From Acidimicrobiia bacterium UBA6912 (GTDB lineage Bacteria; Actinomycetota; Acidimicrobiia; Spongiisociales; UBA5794), in NCBI GenBank assembly GCA_002450985.1, contig DKBA01000162.1, positions 2,172 through 13,253 on the forward strand: 11,082 bases of DNA. Reading direction: 5' to 3'. Within the stretch, counting starts at the first letter, position 1. Each line of letters begins with the position of its first letter. A program made the position numbers and the translations under genes. The notes beneath the pieces were generated by a model that was not told the DNA's origin, did not search any database, and worked only from the letters and a program-made list of their open reading frames with translations. Of this stretch, positions 1-6,187 are shown one piece after another.

Positions 1-675
1 TTCGCCTCGATCGTCACCGCCGTGGGGGAGGGACGGCGGATCTACGACAACATCCGCCGCTTCGTCCGCTACACGCTGACGTCCAACGCCGGCGAGATCT
101 GGGTCATGTTCCTCGGACCCTTCTTCGGGTTGCCCCTGCCGCTCCAGCCGGTGCAGATCCTGTGGATCAACCTGGTCACCGACGGGTTTCCAGGCCTCGC
201 CCTCGGGGTCGAGCCTGCCGAGAAGGACGTGATGAGGCGCCCGCCGCGCCCGCCCAAGGAGAGCATCTTCGCCCATGGGCTGTGGCAGCAGGTGATCGTC
301 ATCGGCCTGCTGATGGGCTTCCTCACCCTCGGTGTCGGGCTGTGGGGGGAGGCCACCGACCGGCCGTGGCAGACGATGGTCTTCACCACGCTGGCGCTGC
401 TTCAGCTCGGCAACGCCCTCGCCGTCCGCTCCGAGCGCCAGTCGCTGTTGGCGCTCGGGCTGCGGACGAATCTGTACCTGCTCTGGACGGTGGTGATCAC
501 CACGTCGATACAGATCCTGATCGTCTACTGGGGCCCGCTGCAATCCCTGCTGAAGACGGAGGCCCTGTCGGCGCAGGAGCTGCTCATCGTGCTGGTGGTG
601 TCCACGGGCGTCTTCTGCGCCGTCGAGCTGGAGAAGTGGGTCAAGCGGAGGAGAGACCTGATCGTTGGTCAGTGA
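1..675 (+). CDS. Cation-transporting P-type ATPase, C-terminal part (5' truncated by window edge)
   Basis: The reading frame is open from base 1, so this is the last 224 residues of a longer protein. It opens on the conserved P-type ATPase stretch after the hinge motif (FASIVTAVGEGR, then IYDNIRRFVRY) and runs through the C-terminal membrane half. Two ion-site motifs of SERCA/PMR-like type II pumps are visible: SNAGE in helix 5 (residues about 28-32) and NLVTDGFPGLALG in helix 6 (about 57-69). These keep the N, E, N, T and D residues that bind Ca2+ in SERCA. Further hydrophobic segments follow at roughly 104-120, 130-146, 157-178 and 193-208. By family, it would export Ca2+ (or Mn2+) across the plasma membrane using ATP. 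The phosphorylation (DKTG) and nucleotide domains lie outside the window. The last 7 bp overlap the end of the convergent VOC gene. Family is certain; the exact ion is inferred. Confidence 0.93.
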   Translation, partial: FASIVTAVGEGRRIYDNIRRFVRYTLTSNAGEIWVMFLGPFFGLPLPLQPVQILWINLVTDGFPGLALGVEPAEKDVMRRPPRPPKESIFAHGLWQQVIVIGLLMGFLTLGVGLWGEATDRPWQTMVFTTLALLQLGNALAVRSERQSLLALGLRTNLYLLWTVVITTSIQILIVYWGPLQSLLKTEALSAQELLIVLVVSTGVFCAVELEKWVKRRRDLIVGQ

Positions 676-1022
676 CCGGCGACGCAGAACTCGTTGCCCT
701 CGGGATCCCCCATGACGGTCCAGTGGAAACCCTGGATCTCGTGGTCCTCGATCCGGCTTCCGCCCAGCTCTATCACTCTGGCGATGGTGGCTTCACGGTC
801 TTCGGCGCCGAAGTCGAGGTGCACCCGATTGCGGCCGGGGGTGGGGTCCGGCACCTGCTGAAACGCCAGCGACGGGGCGCCCTCCGACGTCGGCGTCAGC
901 CACACGAAGCCGGGGAAGCGCCGGGCCTCCTCGGTATCGAGGAGCCGGGACCAGAATTCGACGAGCCGGTCCACGTCGGTGCAGTTGATGACGATCGATC
1001 CGAGTTGGGGAACGTTGCTCAC
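669..1022 (-). CDS. VOC / glyoxalase-like domain protein
   Basis: This 117-residue single-domain protein has the vicinal-oxygen-chelate fold pattern. An N-terminal beta-alpha segment (GSIVINCTDVDRLVEFWSRLL, about 8-28) is followed by a second module with RVHLDFGAEDR (about 66-76) and the closing DPEGNEFCV strand (about 106-114), typical of the Glyoxalase_6-like group. H68 and E111 sit where VOC metal ligands are usually found, but I cannot confirm metal binding. Members range from dioxygenases to resistance proteins, so no substrate can be given. The start is GTG, chosen because a GGAGG lies 6 nt upstream (1029-1033) and because the GTG overlaps the dcd stop in a GTGA, implying translational coupling. 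The tail overlaps the P-type ATPase gene by 7 bp on the other strand. Confidence 0.87.
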   Translation of the reverse strand: MSNVPQLGSIVINCTDVDRLVEFWSRLLDTEEARRFPGFVWLTPTSEGAPSLAFQQVPDPTPGRNRVHLDFGAEDREATIARVIELGGSRIEDHEIQGFHWTVMGDPEGNEFCVAGH

Positions 1023-1591
1023 GAGCCGCCTCCAAAGTCGCGATGTACCCGGCTGGGTGTGGGCCCTGACTGGCCCTGGTACTTCGAGCCGGCGCCAGGC
1101 GAGCCGTAGGGGTGCTCGGCGGAGGTCGTCAGCTCGTAGAAGGAGACCTGGCCGATCTTCATGCCGGGGTAGATCGCGATCGGCAGGTTGGCGACGTTCG
1201 AGAGCTCCAAGGTGACCTGACCTTTGAAGCCGGGGTCGATGAACCCGGCCGTCGAGTGGATGAGGAGTCCGAGGCGGCCCAGACTCGACTTGCCCTCGAG
1301 CCTGGCGACGATGTCGTCGGCGAGCCCCAGCACCTCGAGCGTGGAGCCGAGCACGAACTCACCGGGATGGAGGATGAACGGCTCGTTCTCGCTCGCCTCG
1401 ACGGCCGAAGTGAGATCCTCCTGGGGCGCCTTCGGGTCGATCAGCGGGTACTTGTGGTTCTCGAAGACTCGGAAGACGTCGCCGCAGCGCAGGTCGACGC
1501 TGGACGGCTGCACCATCGCCTCGTCATAGGGGTCGATCACGATGCGCCCTGCGGCGACGGCGTCCTTGATCGATCGGTCGGAGAAGATCAT
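1019..1591 (-). CDS. dcd: dCTP deaminase, probably bifunctional dCTP deaminase/dUTPase
   Basis: The 190-residue product matches the usual length of the mycobacterial enzyme. It converts dCTP towards dUMP in the cytosol to supply thymidylate synthesis. Visible family motifs are VQPSSVDLR (27-35), HPGEFVLGSTLE (75-86), RLEGKSSLGRLGLL (97-110), HSTAGFIDPGF (112-122), LELSN with E129 as the expected catalytic glutamate, and the C-terminal lid AGSKYQGQSGPTPS (167-180). The HSTAGFIDPGF form resembles the bifunctional M. tuberculosis and Methanocaldococcus enzymes, which also cleave the triphosphate. The monofunctional E. coli enzyme has TAHRIDPGW here. The ATG at 1591 fits the family N-terminus (MxxSDRxI); there is no clear Shine-Dalgarno. 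It lies 75 bp after tRNA-Gly on the same strand and overlaps the VOC start by 4 bp. The frame stays open far upstream through the tRNA, but that extension is not protein-like. Confidence 0.97.
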   Translation of the reverse strand: MIFSDRSIKDAVAAGRIVIDPYDEAMVQPSSVDLRCGDVFRVFENHKYPLIDPKAPQEDLTSAVEASENEPFILHPGEFVLGSTLEVLGLADDIVARLEGKSSLGRLGLLIHSTAGFIDPGFKGQVTLELSNVANLPIAIYPGMKIGQVSFYELTTSAEHPYGSPGAGSKYQGQSGPTPSRVHRDFGGGS

Positions 1592-1600
1592 GGGCCGCTG

Positions 1601-1606
1601 ATGGTA
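1601..1606 (-). promoter_or_regulatory. Candidate -10 element for dcd
   Basis: Read on the minus strand this is TACCAT, 9 nt before the dcd ATG, which would give an almost leaderless transcript starting 2-3 nt ahead of the start codon. dcd lacks a Shine-Dalgarno, which fits. No -35 box is recognisable. Transcription from the upstream tRNA promoter is the alternative. Confidence 0.35.
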
Positions 1607-1666
1607 GCGACGCGGCGAGAAGGCGAGGCGGTCGCCGCCCGGTGGGTGGGGCCGGCGCCTGGGCGG

Positions 1667-1737
1667 AGCGGATGAGGGGAATCGAACCCCCATTCCAAGC
1701 TTGGGAAGCTTGTGTTCTGCCATTGAACTACATCCGC
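1667..1737 (-). tRNA. tRNA-Gly, anticodon CCC
   Basis: I folded this by hand from the minus strand. The acceptor stem is 7 perfect pairs (GCGGATG/CATCCGC), the D stem GTTC/GAAC with a 7-nt loop, and the anticodon stem CAAGC/GCTTG with loop TTCCCAA, so the anticodon is CCC, with T33 and A37. The variable loop is GAAT, and the T stem is GGGGG/CCCCT (one G-T wobble) with loop TTCGATT. Total length is 71 nt with discriminator T (U73), as expected for tRNA-Gly. The next bases are CCG, so CCA is not encoded and must be added after transcription. It reads GGG codons. It is the first gene of the minus-strand unit tRNA-Gly - dcd - VOC. Confidence 0.96.
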
Positions 1738-1747
1738 GAGGGGCGCC

Positions 1748-1753
1748 ATTGTA
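1748..1753 (-). promoter_or_regulatory. Candidate -10 element for tRNA-Gly
   Basis: The minus strand reads TACAAT, a close match to the sigma-70/sigma-A -10 consensus, 10 nt before the mature tRNA 5' end, leaving room for a leader of a few bases. No convincing -35 hexamer is seen 16-18 nt further upstream. The rest of the 223-bp gap between the tRNA and the divergent lipoprotein gene (1738-1960) shows no gene or clear repeat, only the lipoprotein's ribosome binding site. Confidence 0.5.
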
Positions 1754-1944
1754 CAGCACGGAGTCCCCGCGGCCGCTCGTCGAGGTTCGGCTCTCTCCGG
1801 CATCCGGGCCGAGGCGCCGACGACCGCATCGAGGGGACCGGGCTTGGGTAGGGACGTCCGACCCTGGCGTGAGGATGGCAGGACGGCGCGACGATGTCAG
1901 GCGAGATACGCCAGCGCCGGTCGGCCCTGCGCGGGCGGCCGTGC

Positions 1945-1955
1945 GAGGAGAGGAG
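1945..1955 (+). promoter_or_regulatory. Ribosome binding site deciding the lipoprotein start
   Basis: A purine run, GAGGAGAGGAG, ends 5 nt before the ATG at 1961. It decides this start over the upstream in-frame start at 1844, which would place an Arg-rich, non-signal sequence ahead of the lipoprotein signal peptide. Confidence 0.8.
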
Positions 1956-1960
1956 ACGTC

Positions 1961-3577
1961 ATGACACGTCGAATCAGCCGGCCGATCATCGTGTCCCTCG
2001 TCCTGGTGATCGCTGCGTGCGGTGACGCAGACGACTCGACGACCGGAGCGCCCATGAGCGATCCGGCTGCGACGTCCGCAACCACCACGGTCACCACGAC
2101 AGCGGCCCTCACCACGACACCGACCGATGAGAGCGTCGTCTGGCCGACCGACGGATGGCCGGTGGCGACTCCGGAGAGCCAGGGCATGGATTCCGAGGCG
2201 CTCGCCGGCCTCGTCGAGAGACTGACACTCGCAGGCGGAGTCGACAGCTTGACGGTCATCCGCAACGGGTACGTCGTCGCCGACGCCGTGTTCTACCCGT
2301 TTCCCGCCGACGCCGGTCACAACATCTACAGCGTGACGAAGAGCTTCATCGGGACCCTGATCGGGATCGCAATCGATCGCGGGCTCCTGGCCGGAGTCGA
2401 CGTTCCCGTGGTCGAGATCCTGGCGGATGCCGCCCCGGATGAGGTCGAGACACGGAAGGTGTCCATGACCGTCGAGCACCTGTTGACGATGTCGCAGGGT
2501 TTCGAGTGCCGGGATGACGCCGCCTTCGACTACCAGGGCCTGGTCGCGCTGTACGAGAGCGACGACTGGACGGCCCACGTCCTCTCGCTCCCGATGGCCG
2601 AGGAGCCGGGCGTGCGCTTCGAGTACTGCAATCAGGCGTCGTTCCTGCTCTCTGCGATCCTCACCGAGGTGACCGGCCTGCCGGCGTCCGAGTTCGCCGC
2701 CGAAGCGCTGTTCGAGCCGCTGGGTATCGGCGACTACGTATGGCCGTCGAGTCCGGACGGCATCACGGTCGGCTTCAGTGAGCTCGTACTGCAGCCGCAG
2801 GACATGGCGAAGCTCGGCTACCTGTACCTTCACGACGGTAGGTGGGACGGCGAGCAGATCGTGTCTCTCGAGTGGGTCGACGCGGCCACACGCGCGCAGA
2901 TCGAACCAGGGGTCGCAGGTTTCGACCCGCGGCTCGCCGGCTACGCCTACGGATACCAGTGGTGGATCTCTCCCCCTCACGAGTACACGATGGCGCTGGG
3001 CCACGGCGGCCAGTACATCGTCGCGGATCCGGTCCATGAGGTGCTCGTCGTGACCACCGCCAGCGACGCACCCTTCACTCCCGAGGGCGTGACGAATGAG
3101 CTCGTCCTGAGTGCCGTCCTCTCCGACGCTCCGCTTGCCCCGAATCCCGAGGGCGAGGCCAGGCTCGCTGCGGCCGTGGAGCGCGCCGAGGCGGGGCCCG
3201 AGCCGAAGGCGATCGAGCTTCCAGAGGTCGCTACAACGATCTCAGGTGTCGAGTACCGCCTTCAACCGAACGACCTCGGCTTGGACTCCTTCATCCTCGA
3301 GTTCCGGGACCAGGCTGCGGTTCTCGAACTCAGCGACGGGCTGGAGCACGTGAGGTTCGACGTCGGCTTGGACGGGCGCTTCGCCGTGACCAAGGGTGAG
3401 GTGCCGACGGCGATGCGGGGTCGATGGCAGGGCGAGACCATGTTTGTGATCACCTCGCAAACCGTCGGGATGGCCGATCCGGCCACGCTGCAGCTCAGGT
3501 TCGTCGACGACAGCGTTCACGTGTGGGTGAGCACACCGGAAGCGAGTGAGGCGCTGACCGGAGAGCGGGTCGGCTGA
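1961..3577 (+). CDS. Secreted lipoprotein serine hydrolase, beta-lactamase-related (class C-like)
   Basis: The 538-residue product begins with a lipoprotein signal peptide: Arg-rich n-region, hydrophobic core, and lipobox VIAAC with C20 as the lipidated residue. A Thr/Ser/Ala-rich linker (about 30-57) tethers the enzyme outside the membrane. The beta-lactamase-related domain (about 65-390) shows the three active-site motifs: S124-V-T-K127 (SxxK), Y222-C-N224 (YxN), and H348-G-G350 in place of KTG. It also has EHLLTMSQGF (172-181) and YGYQWW (330-335). Relatives act as D-Ala-D-Ala carboxypeptidases, esterases or beta-lactamases on cell-wall or small ester substrates; which applies here cannot be told. 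Residues about 415-530 form an extra C-terminal region with beta-type patterning that I do not recognise, comparable to lipocalin-like tails seen in some family members. It diverges from tRNA-Gly and appears to stand alone. Confidence 0.9.
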   Translation: MTRRISRPIIVSLVLVIAACGDADDSTTGAPMSDPAATSATTTVTTTAALTTTPTDESVVWPTDGWPVATPESQGMDSEALAGLVERLTLAGGVDSLTVIRNGYVVADAVFYPFPADAGHNIYSVTKSFIGTLIGIAIDRGLLAGVDVPVVEILADAAPDEVETRKVSMTVEHLLTMSQGFECRDDAAFDYQGLVALYESDDWTAHVLSLPMAEEPGVRFEYCNQASFLLSAILTEVTGLPASEFAAEALFEPLGIGDYVWPSSPDGITVGFSELVLQPQDMAKLGYLYLHDGRWDGEQIVSLEWVDAATRAQIEPGVAGFDPRLAGYAYGYQWWISPPHEYTMALGHGGQYIVADPVHEVLVVTTASDAPFTPEGVTNELVLSAVLSDAPLAPNPEGEARLAAAVERAEAGPEPKAIELPEVATTISGVEYRLQPNDLGLDSFILEFRDQAAVLELSDGLEHVRFDVGLDGRFAVTKGEVPTAMRGRWQGETMFVITSQTVGMADPATLQLRFVDDSVHVWVSTPEASEALTGERVG

Positions 3578-3657
3578 GGCTGCGGCTGGGCCCAACCGAG
3601 GCGTTGCTGGGTGCGGCCCCTGCGTGTGCGGCTTCGGCGTCGACTCCGCCATGGGCC

Positions 3658-3882
3658 TCACCCTGCGACGAGGCTGGCGATCCCCCACACGGTGATGACC
3701 ACGCCGACGCCGAGGAGCCACCACGCACGCGCCGGCCGGAACTCTCCCTCGGCCTTCTTCGGCCGCCGACCGGTGTAGTGCATCCAGACGGCGGCGCCGT
3801 TGCCGAGCACCATCGCCGCCCCGATGGCGAGCACGATCTGCGCCAGCAGGTCGTTCAGCCCGAGCAGCTCCACGATGTCCAT
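3658..3882 (-). CDS. Small two-helix membrane protein, function unknown
   Basis: The product is 74 residues with two hydrophobic helices (about 11-33 and 52-73) separated by a basic loop, HYTGRRPKK (35-43), with a run EGEFRPARAWW. The positive loop between the helices suggests both termini face outside and the loop faces the cytosol. I do not recognise a named family; similar short proteins are common in actinobacteria. The ATG at 3882 is preferred because the longer in-frame version from 4008 adds 42 Arg/Pro/Ser-rich residues with no hydrophobic or family character, and because a TAGCGT hexamer sits exactly 7 nt before this ATG, suggesting a leaderless start. Its 3' end faces the lipoprotein gene across an 80-bp gap (3578-3657) in which I see no clear terminator. 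Confidence 0.7.
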   Translation of the reverse strand: MDIVELLGLNDLLAQIVLAIGAAMVLGNGAAVWMHYTGRRPKKAEGEFRPARAWWLLGVGVVITVWGIASLVAG

Positions 3883-3889
3883 TGCCGGG

Positions 3890-3895
3890 ACGCTA
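3890..3895 (-). promoter_or_regulatory. Candidate leaderless -10 element for the 74-residue membrane protein
   Basis: The minus strand reads TAGCGT, followed by 7 nt and the ATG at 3882. A TAnnnT hexamer at this distance would make the A of ATG the transcription start. No Shine-Dalgarno is positioned to serve this ATG. No -35 box was found. Confidence 0.45.
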
Positions 3896-4002
3896 GTGCC
3901 GCCTCCATCCCGCAGGTTCGAGAGGCAGCGCCCGGCGAGCGAGGGCGGGACGGGCGGGCGCGATCCCCGGCTCAGATGAATCGATGTGTTTCGCAGCTCC
4001 CC

Positions 4003-4008
4003 TATCAT
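4003..4008 (+). promoter_or_regulatory. Candidate -10 element for the four-helix membrane protein gene
   Basis: TATCAT matches the -10 consensus at five of six positions. Transcription would start near 4015 and give a leader of about 38 nt to the ATG at 4053. It lies in the 170-bp gap between two divergent membrane-protein genes, with no clear -35. A 7-bp inverted repeat with a 20-nt loop (3928-3934 and 3955-3961) lies upstream but is weak evidence in such GC-rich DNA. Confidence 0.4.
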
Positions 4009-4052
4009 CCATGTTTCGCTCTTGGTGGTGCCTCCCCCCAGTTGGTGATCTC

Positions 4053-4919
4053 ATGACGTCTCGCAACGCGGCCGCGCGCCGCACCGGCCTCTCGGTGGTG
4101 CTGTGGGCCTTCGGGCTCGCCACCACGCTGTTCCTCATCGGCATGTGGGGCCGCAGCGTCTCCACAGACCACTCGGCGCTCGAGGAGGCATTCCACGCCG
4201 TCGCCCAGGCGGACGCCGCCTCCGACCGTATCCAGGAGTGGCTCGCCGAGGCCCTCGTCGCCGGCGCCGTGTCCTCCGACGCCGAAGGCGCCCGCGTCGC
4301 CGCTGCGGTCGCCCAGGCGACGGAGACCGATGCCGTCGTCGACGGCGTCGTCTCGGCACTCGTGGATGCAGCCCTCGACGTGCCCGGCTCCAATCCAGAG
4401 ATGGACGTGCGCCGGGCCCTCGACCCGCTTTCCCCGGTGATCGCCGCGCAGCTCGCACGGGGGAACGACGCCGCCACGGAGGCGGAGGTGGCGGTGGCGC
4501 TCGATCGGGTGGCCGCGATCGTCGGCGCATCGGATGGGAGGATGGAGATCGCTTCAGCGGCCGCGGACGCCAGAGGAGTGCTCACCCGCGTCGCCCTGAT
4601 CTCCGCGACGAGCATGCTGCTCGCCGGCGCCGCCGCCGTCGCCCTTGCAGACGATCGTATGCGTATGGCCCGCTCCCTGGCGTTGAAGCTCGCCGTGTCC
4701 GGGTTCACGTTCGCGGTGGTGCTCCGGCTCGGAGCGTGGGCCGTCGACCCGAGCGGCGGACGGGCGCCGATTGCGGCGGGCGGCGCGGTCCTGTTGCGCA
4801 GCAACGGAGGGGTGCTCCTCGTGATCGCCGGCCTCGGGCTCGCCGTCGTCGGGGCGCTGAGCGCCGCGCTCGTGTTCCGGGTGAGACGCCGCCGCACGCT
4901 CGGCATGGCCCCCGGGTAA
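4053..4919 (+). CDS. Predicted four-helix membrane protein, function unknown
   Basis: This 288-residue protein has one N-terminal transmembrane helix (about 13-32), an Ala- and acid-rich, mostly helical stretch of about 140 residues (about 35-174) with few aromatics, and three further helices (about 176-199, 208-231 and 253-275), ending in a short basic tail (VRRRR, 276-281). With Arg-rich residues (8-10) ahead of helix 1, the long loop would lie outside the cytoplasmic membrane. I recognise no catalytic motif or named family. The ATG at 4053 is preferred because the next upstream in-frame ATG (4011) adds 14 residues ahead of a typical basic N-terminus; the Shine-Dalgarno is weak for both. 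PhzF follows after 9 bp on the same strand, so co-transcription is possible, though PhzF may also have its own promoter. Confidence 0.8.
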   Translation: MTSRNAAARRTGLSVVLWAFGLATTLFLIGMWGRSVSTDHSALEEAFHAVAQADAASDRIQEWLAEALVAGAVSSDAEGARVAAAVAQATETDAVVDGVVSALVDAALDVPGSNPEMDVRRALDPLSPVIAAQLARGNDAATEAEVAVALDRVAAIVGASDGRMEIASAAADARGVLTRVALISATSMLLAGAAAVALADDRMRMARSLALKLAVSGFTFAVVLRLGAWAVDPSGGRAPIAAGGAVLLRSNGGVLLVIAGLGLAVVGALSAALVFRVRRRRTLGMAPG

Positions 4920-4922
4920 CCT
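4917..4922 (+). promoter_or_regulatory. Candidate leaderless -10 element for the PhzF-family gene
   Basis: TAACCT contains the TAA stop of the upstream gene and is followed by 6 nt and then the ATG at 4929. The 9-bp intergenic gap has no Shine-Dalgarno, so a leaderless transcript starting at the A of ATG would explain initiation. No -35 box is recognisable inside the upstream coding sequence. Confidence 0.4.
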
Positions 4923-4928
4923 CACCCG

Positions 4929-5723
4929 ATGCCTCGGGTATGCCAGATCCTCCGGGTCTTCACCCGCGATGGCGAGGGAGGAAACGCCCTCGGCGTCATC
5001 AACGACACCATCGGCCTCGACGACGAGGGCATGCAAGCCATCGCCGCGGAGCTCGGGTTCTCCGAGACGGTCTTCGTCGACTGGCCGGCGGGCGACATGC
5101 CGTCGGTGAGGATCTTCACGCCGCTCGTGGAGCTGCCCTTTGCGGGCCATCCTCTCGTCGGGACGGCGTGGACGCTGCTCACGATGGGCCCCGGCGGCGT
5201 CGGTCGGCTGCGGTGCGGGATAGGCGAGGTCGAGATCGGTCTGGACGGCGACGACGCGTGGATCGTGGTGGCCATCGATCCGGCCGCCGCACGGGCGGGT
5301 GATCTCGGCGACTACGCCCTGCGGGCCGGCCTCCCGCCCCCCGTTCGGTCGTGGCTGGTGGCGATGCCGAGGGACTACGTGGTGCTGGAGTATCCCGACG
5401 CGGCGACGATCGCGGCGATCGTCCCGGACGCCGAGGTCCTCGGCGAGCGGTTCGGCACGCTGGTCTACGCCAGGAGCGGCGACGGCGTGCGTGCCCGGTT
5501 CTTTGCGCCCTCGGCAGGGGTCCTCGAAGACCCTGCGACGGGCAGTGCCGCAGTGGCGTTGGCGACGGCGCTCCTCGCTTCCGGTGAGCCGTCCGGACGG
5601 CTCACCATCGACCAGGGTGGAGAGATCGGCCACCCTTCCCGGATCGAGCTGTCGTGGGACGCTCGCACCGCCCGCATCGGAGGGGGTTGCGTGCGGGACG
5701 AGGCCAGGCTCCTCGACACCTGA
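4929..5723 (+). CDS. PhzF family isomerase/epimerase-like protein
   Basis: The 264 residues match the usual 260-300 of the two-lobed PhzF/diaminopimelate-epimerase fold. Motifs in order: GNALGV (18-23, the family GNPLAV site), SETVFV (45-50) with E46 as the expected catalytic glutamate, RIFTPLVELPFAGHPLVGTAW (61-81) around the FAGHP active-site loop, and EDPATGSAA (200-208) at the second-lobe phosphate/carboxylate-binding turn. PhzF of phenazine synthesis isomerises trans-2,3-dihydro-3-hydroxyanthranilate. No other phenazine genes are nearby, so this is a family member with an unknown substrate rather than true phzF. It follows the four-helix membrane protein gene after 9 bp and converges on the SnoaL-like gene, with 6 bp between stop codons. 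Confidence 0.93.
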   Translation: MPRVCQILRVFTRDGEGGNALGVINDTIGLDDEGMQAIAAELGFSETVFVDWPAGDMPSVRIFTPLVELPFAGHPLVGTAWTLLTMGPGGVGRLRCGIGEVEIGLDGDDAWIVVAIDPAAARAGDLGDYALRAGLPPPVRSWLVAMPRDYVVLEYPDAATIAAIVPDAEVLGERFGTLVYARSGDGVRARFFAPSAGVLEDPATGSAAVALATALLASGEPSGRLTIDQGGEIGHPSRIELSWDARTARIGGGCVRDEARLLDT

Positions 5724-5734
5724 ACGCGCTCAGG
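5719..5734. other. Small hairpin carrying both convergent stop codons
   Basis: CCTGA (5719-5723) and TCAGG (5730-5734) pair around a 6-nt loop. The left arm contains the PhzF TGA and the right arm contains the SnoaL-like TGA in reverse. There is no T-run on either side, so it is at best a weak two-way terminator, or simply a by-product of the two stops facing each other. Confidence 0.3.
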
Positions 5735-6113
5735 CGTCCCCGAAGCTGCGTGGTCTGCGCAGCGGCGTCTGCTGGTGCAGCACCATGAGCCACTCGTCGT
5801 TGCGTCGCACGTACACGCTGCTGATGACCGCCTCGTAGGCGGCGTCGGACCCGACGGTGCGCGCCGTTGTCGTGTAGGTCAGAGCGACGACATCGTCGGT
5901 GATCTGCGTCATCCGGACGTCGTCGATGGTGAAGCTGGCCCACGACGCAGAGCTCGCCACGGCAGCGACCACGGCGGGCTTGTCCATCACCCCGACGTCG
6001 AAGGCCATGACGCCGTCTTCGGCGAAGCGGTGTTCGTAGTGCTCGGGCTTCCCGGCGGCGTTCCAGAATGCCCGCTCGAGCTCCATGAGTGTGTCGAGCG
6101 TGTCCGTGATCAT
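5730..6113 (-). CDS. SnoaL/NTF2-like (DUF4440-type) protein
   Basis: This 127-residue protein has the cone-shaped NTF2-like pattern. A first amphipathic helix with the aromatic-acid signature (DTLMELERAFWNA, about 7-19) is followed by YEHRFAEDGVMAF (26-38), then beta strands with alternating hydrophobics (SWASFTIDDVRMTQI, DVVALTYTTTART, YEAVISSVYVRR) and the closing WLMVLHQQTPL strand (98-108). Members are small polyketide cyclases, isomerases or ligand-binding proteins. Without conserved catalytic residues I can assign, no reaction is given. The first ATG (6113) is used because a GAGGGG lies immediately before it, although the spacing is shorter than ideal. It follows the hydrolase of the ABC operon by 74 bp on the same strand, but a hairpin separates them. 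Confidence 0.85.
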   Translation of the reverse strand: MITDTLDTLMELERAFWNAAGKPEHYEHRFAEDGVMAFDVGVMDKPAVVAAVASSASWASFTIDDVRMTQITDDVVALTYTTTARTVGSDAAYEAVISSVYVRRNDEWLMVLHQQTPLRRPRSFGDA

Positions 6114-6133
6114 CCCCTCGGCTGGACGTCTCC

Positions 6134-6139
6134 ACAGTA
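6134..6139 (-). promoter_or_regulatory. Possible -10 element for the SnoaL-like gene
   Basis: The minus strand reads TACTGT 20 nt before the ATG, which would leave a leader of about 13 nt containing the GAGGGG. No -35 match is seen. It lies just after the candidate terminator of the ABC/hydrolase operon, where a new promoter is expected. Confidence 0.25.
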
Positions 6140-6159
6140 CCGATCGGAAACGTCCTGCC

Positions 6160-6177
6160 TCGGGATCTGTCTCCCGG
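6160..6177 (-). terminator. Weak candidate terminator after the ABC/hydrolase operon
   Basis: On the minus strand CGGGA and TCCCG (6161-6165 and 6172-6176) pair around a 6-nt loop, with one extra wobble pair. It begins 10 nt after the hydrolase stop, and a short TTT occurs about 13 nt beyond it. The stem is short and the T-run displaced, so termination may be partial. Confidence 0.3.
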
Positions 6178-6187
6178 ACGCCGTGGG

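Noticed and set aside
1592..3037. Upstream extension of dcd to a 672-codon minus-strand frame
   Set aside because: It reads through tRNA-Gly (giving the well-known false peptide SMAEHKLPKLGMGVRFPSSAP) and then antisense to the lipoprotein gene; its composition is Arg/Asp-rich shadow coding, and the real dcd start at 1591 fits the family.
3928..3961. Inverted repeat GCGCCCG/CGGGCGC as an operator or terminator
   Set aside because: A 7-bp all-GC repeat with a 20-nt loop is expected by chance in DNA this GC-rich, and it is not positioned against a convincing promoter.
3883..4008. 42-residue N-terminal extension of the 74-residue membrane protein
   Set aside because: The added residues show no signal or domain character, and the TAGCGT-7 nt-ATG arrangement supports the internal start.
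4103..5302. 399-codon plus-strand Arg-rich frame
   Set aside because: It is a frame-shifted shadow of the membrane protein and PhzF genes, with runs of RRR/GGG and no domain features.
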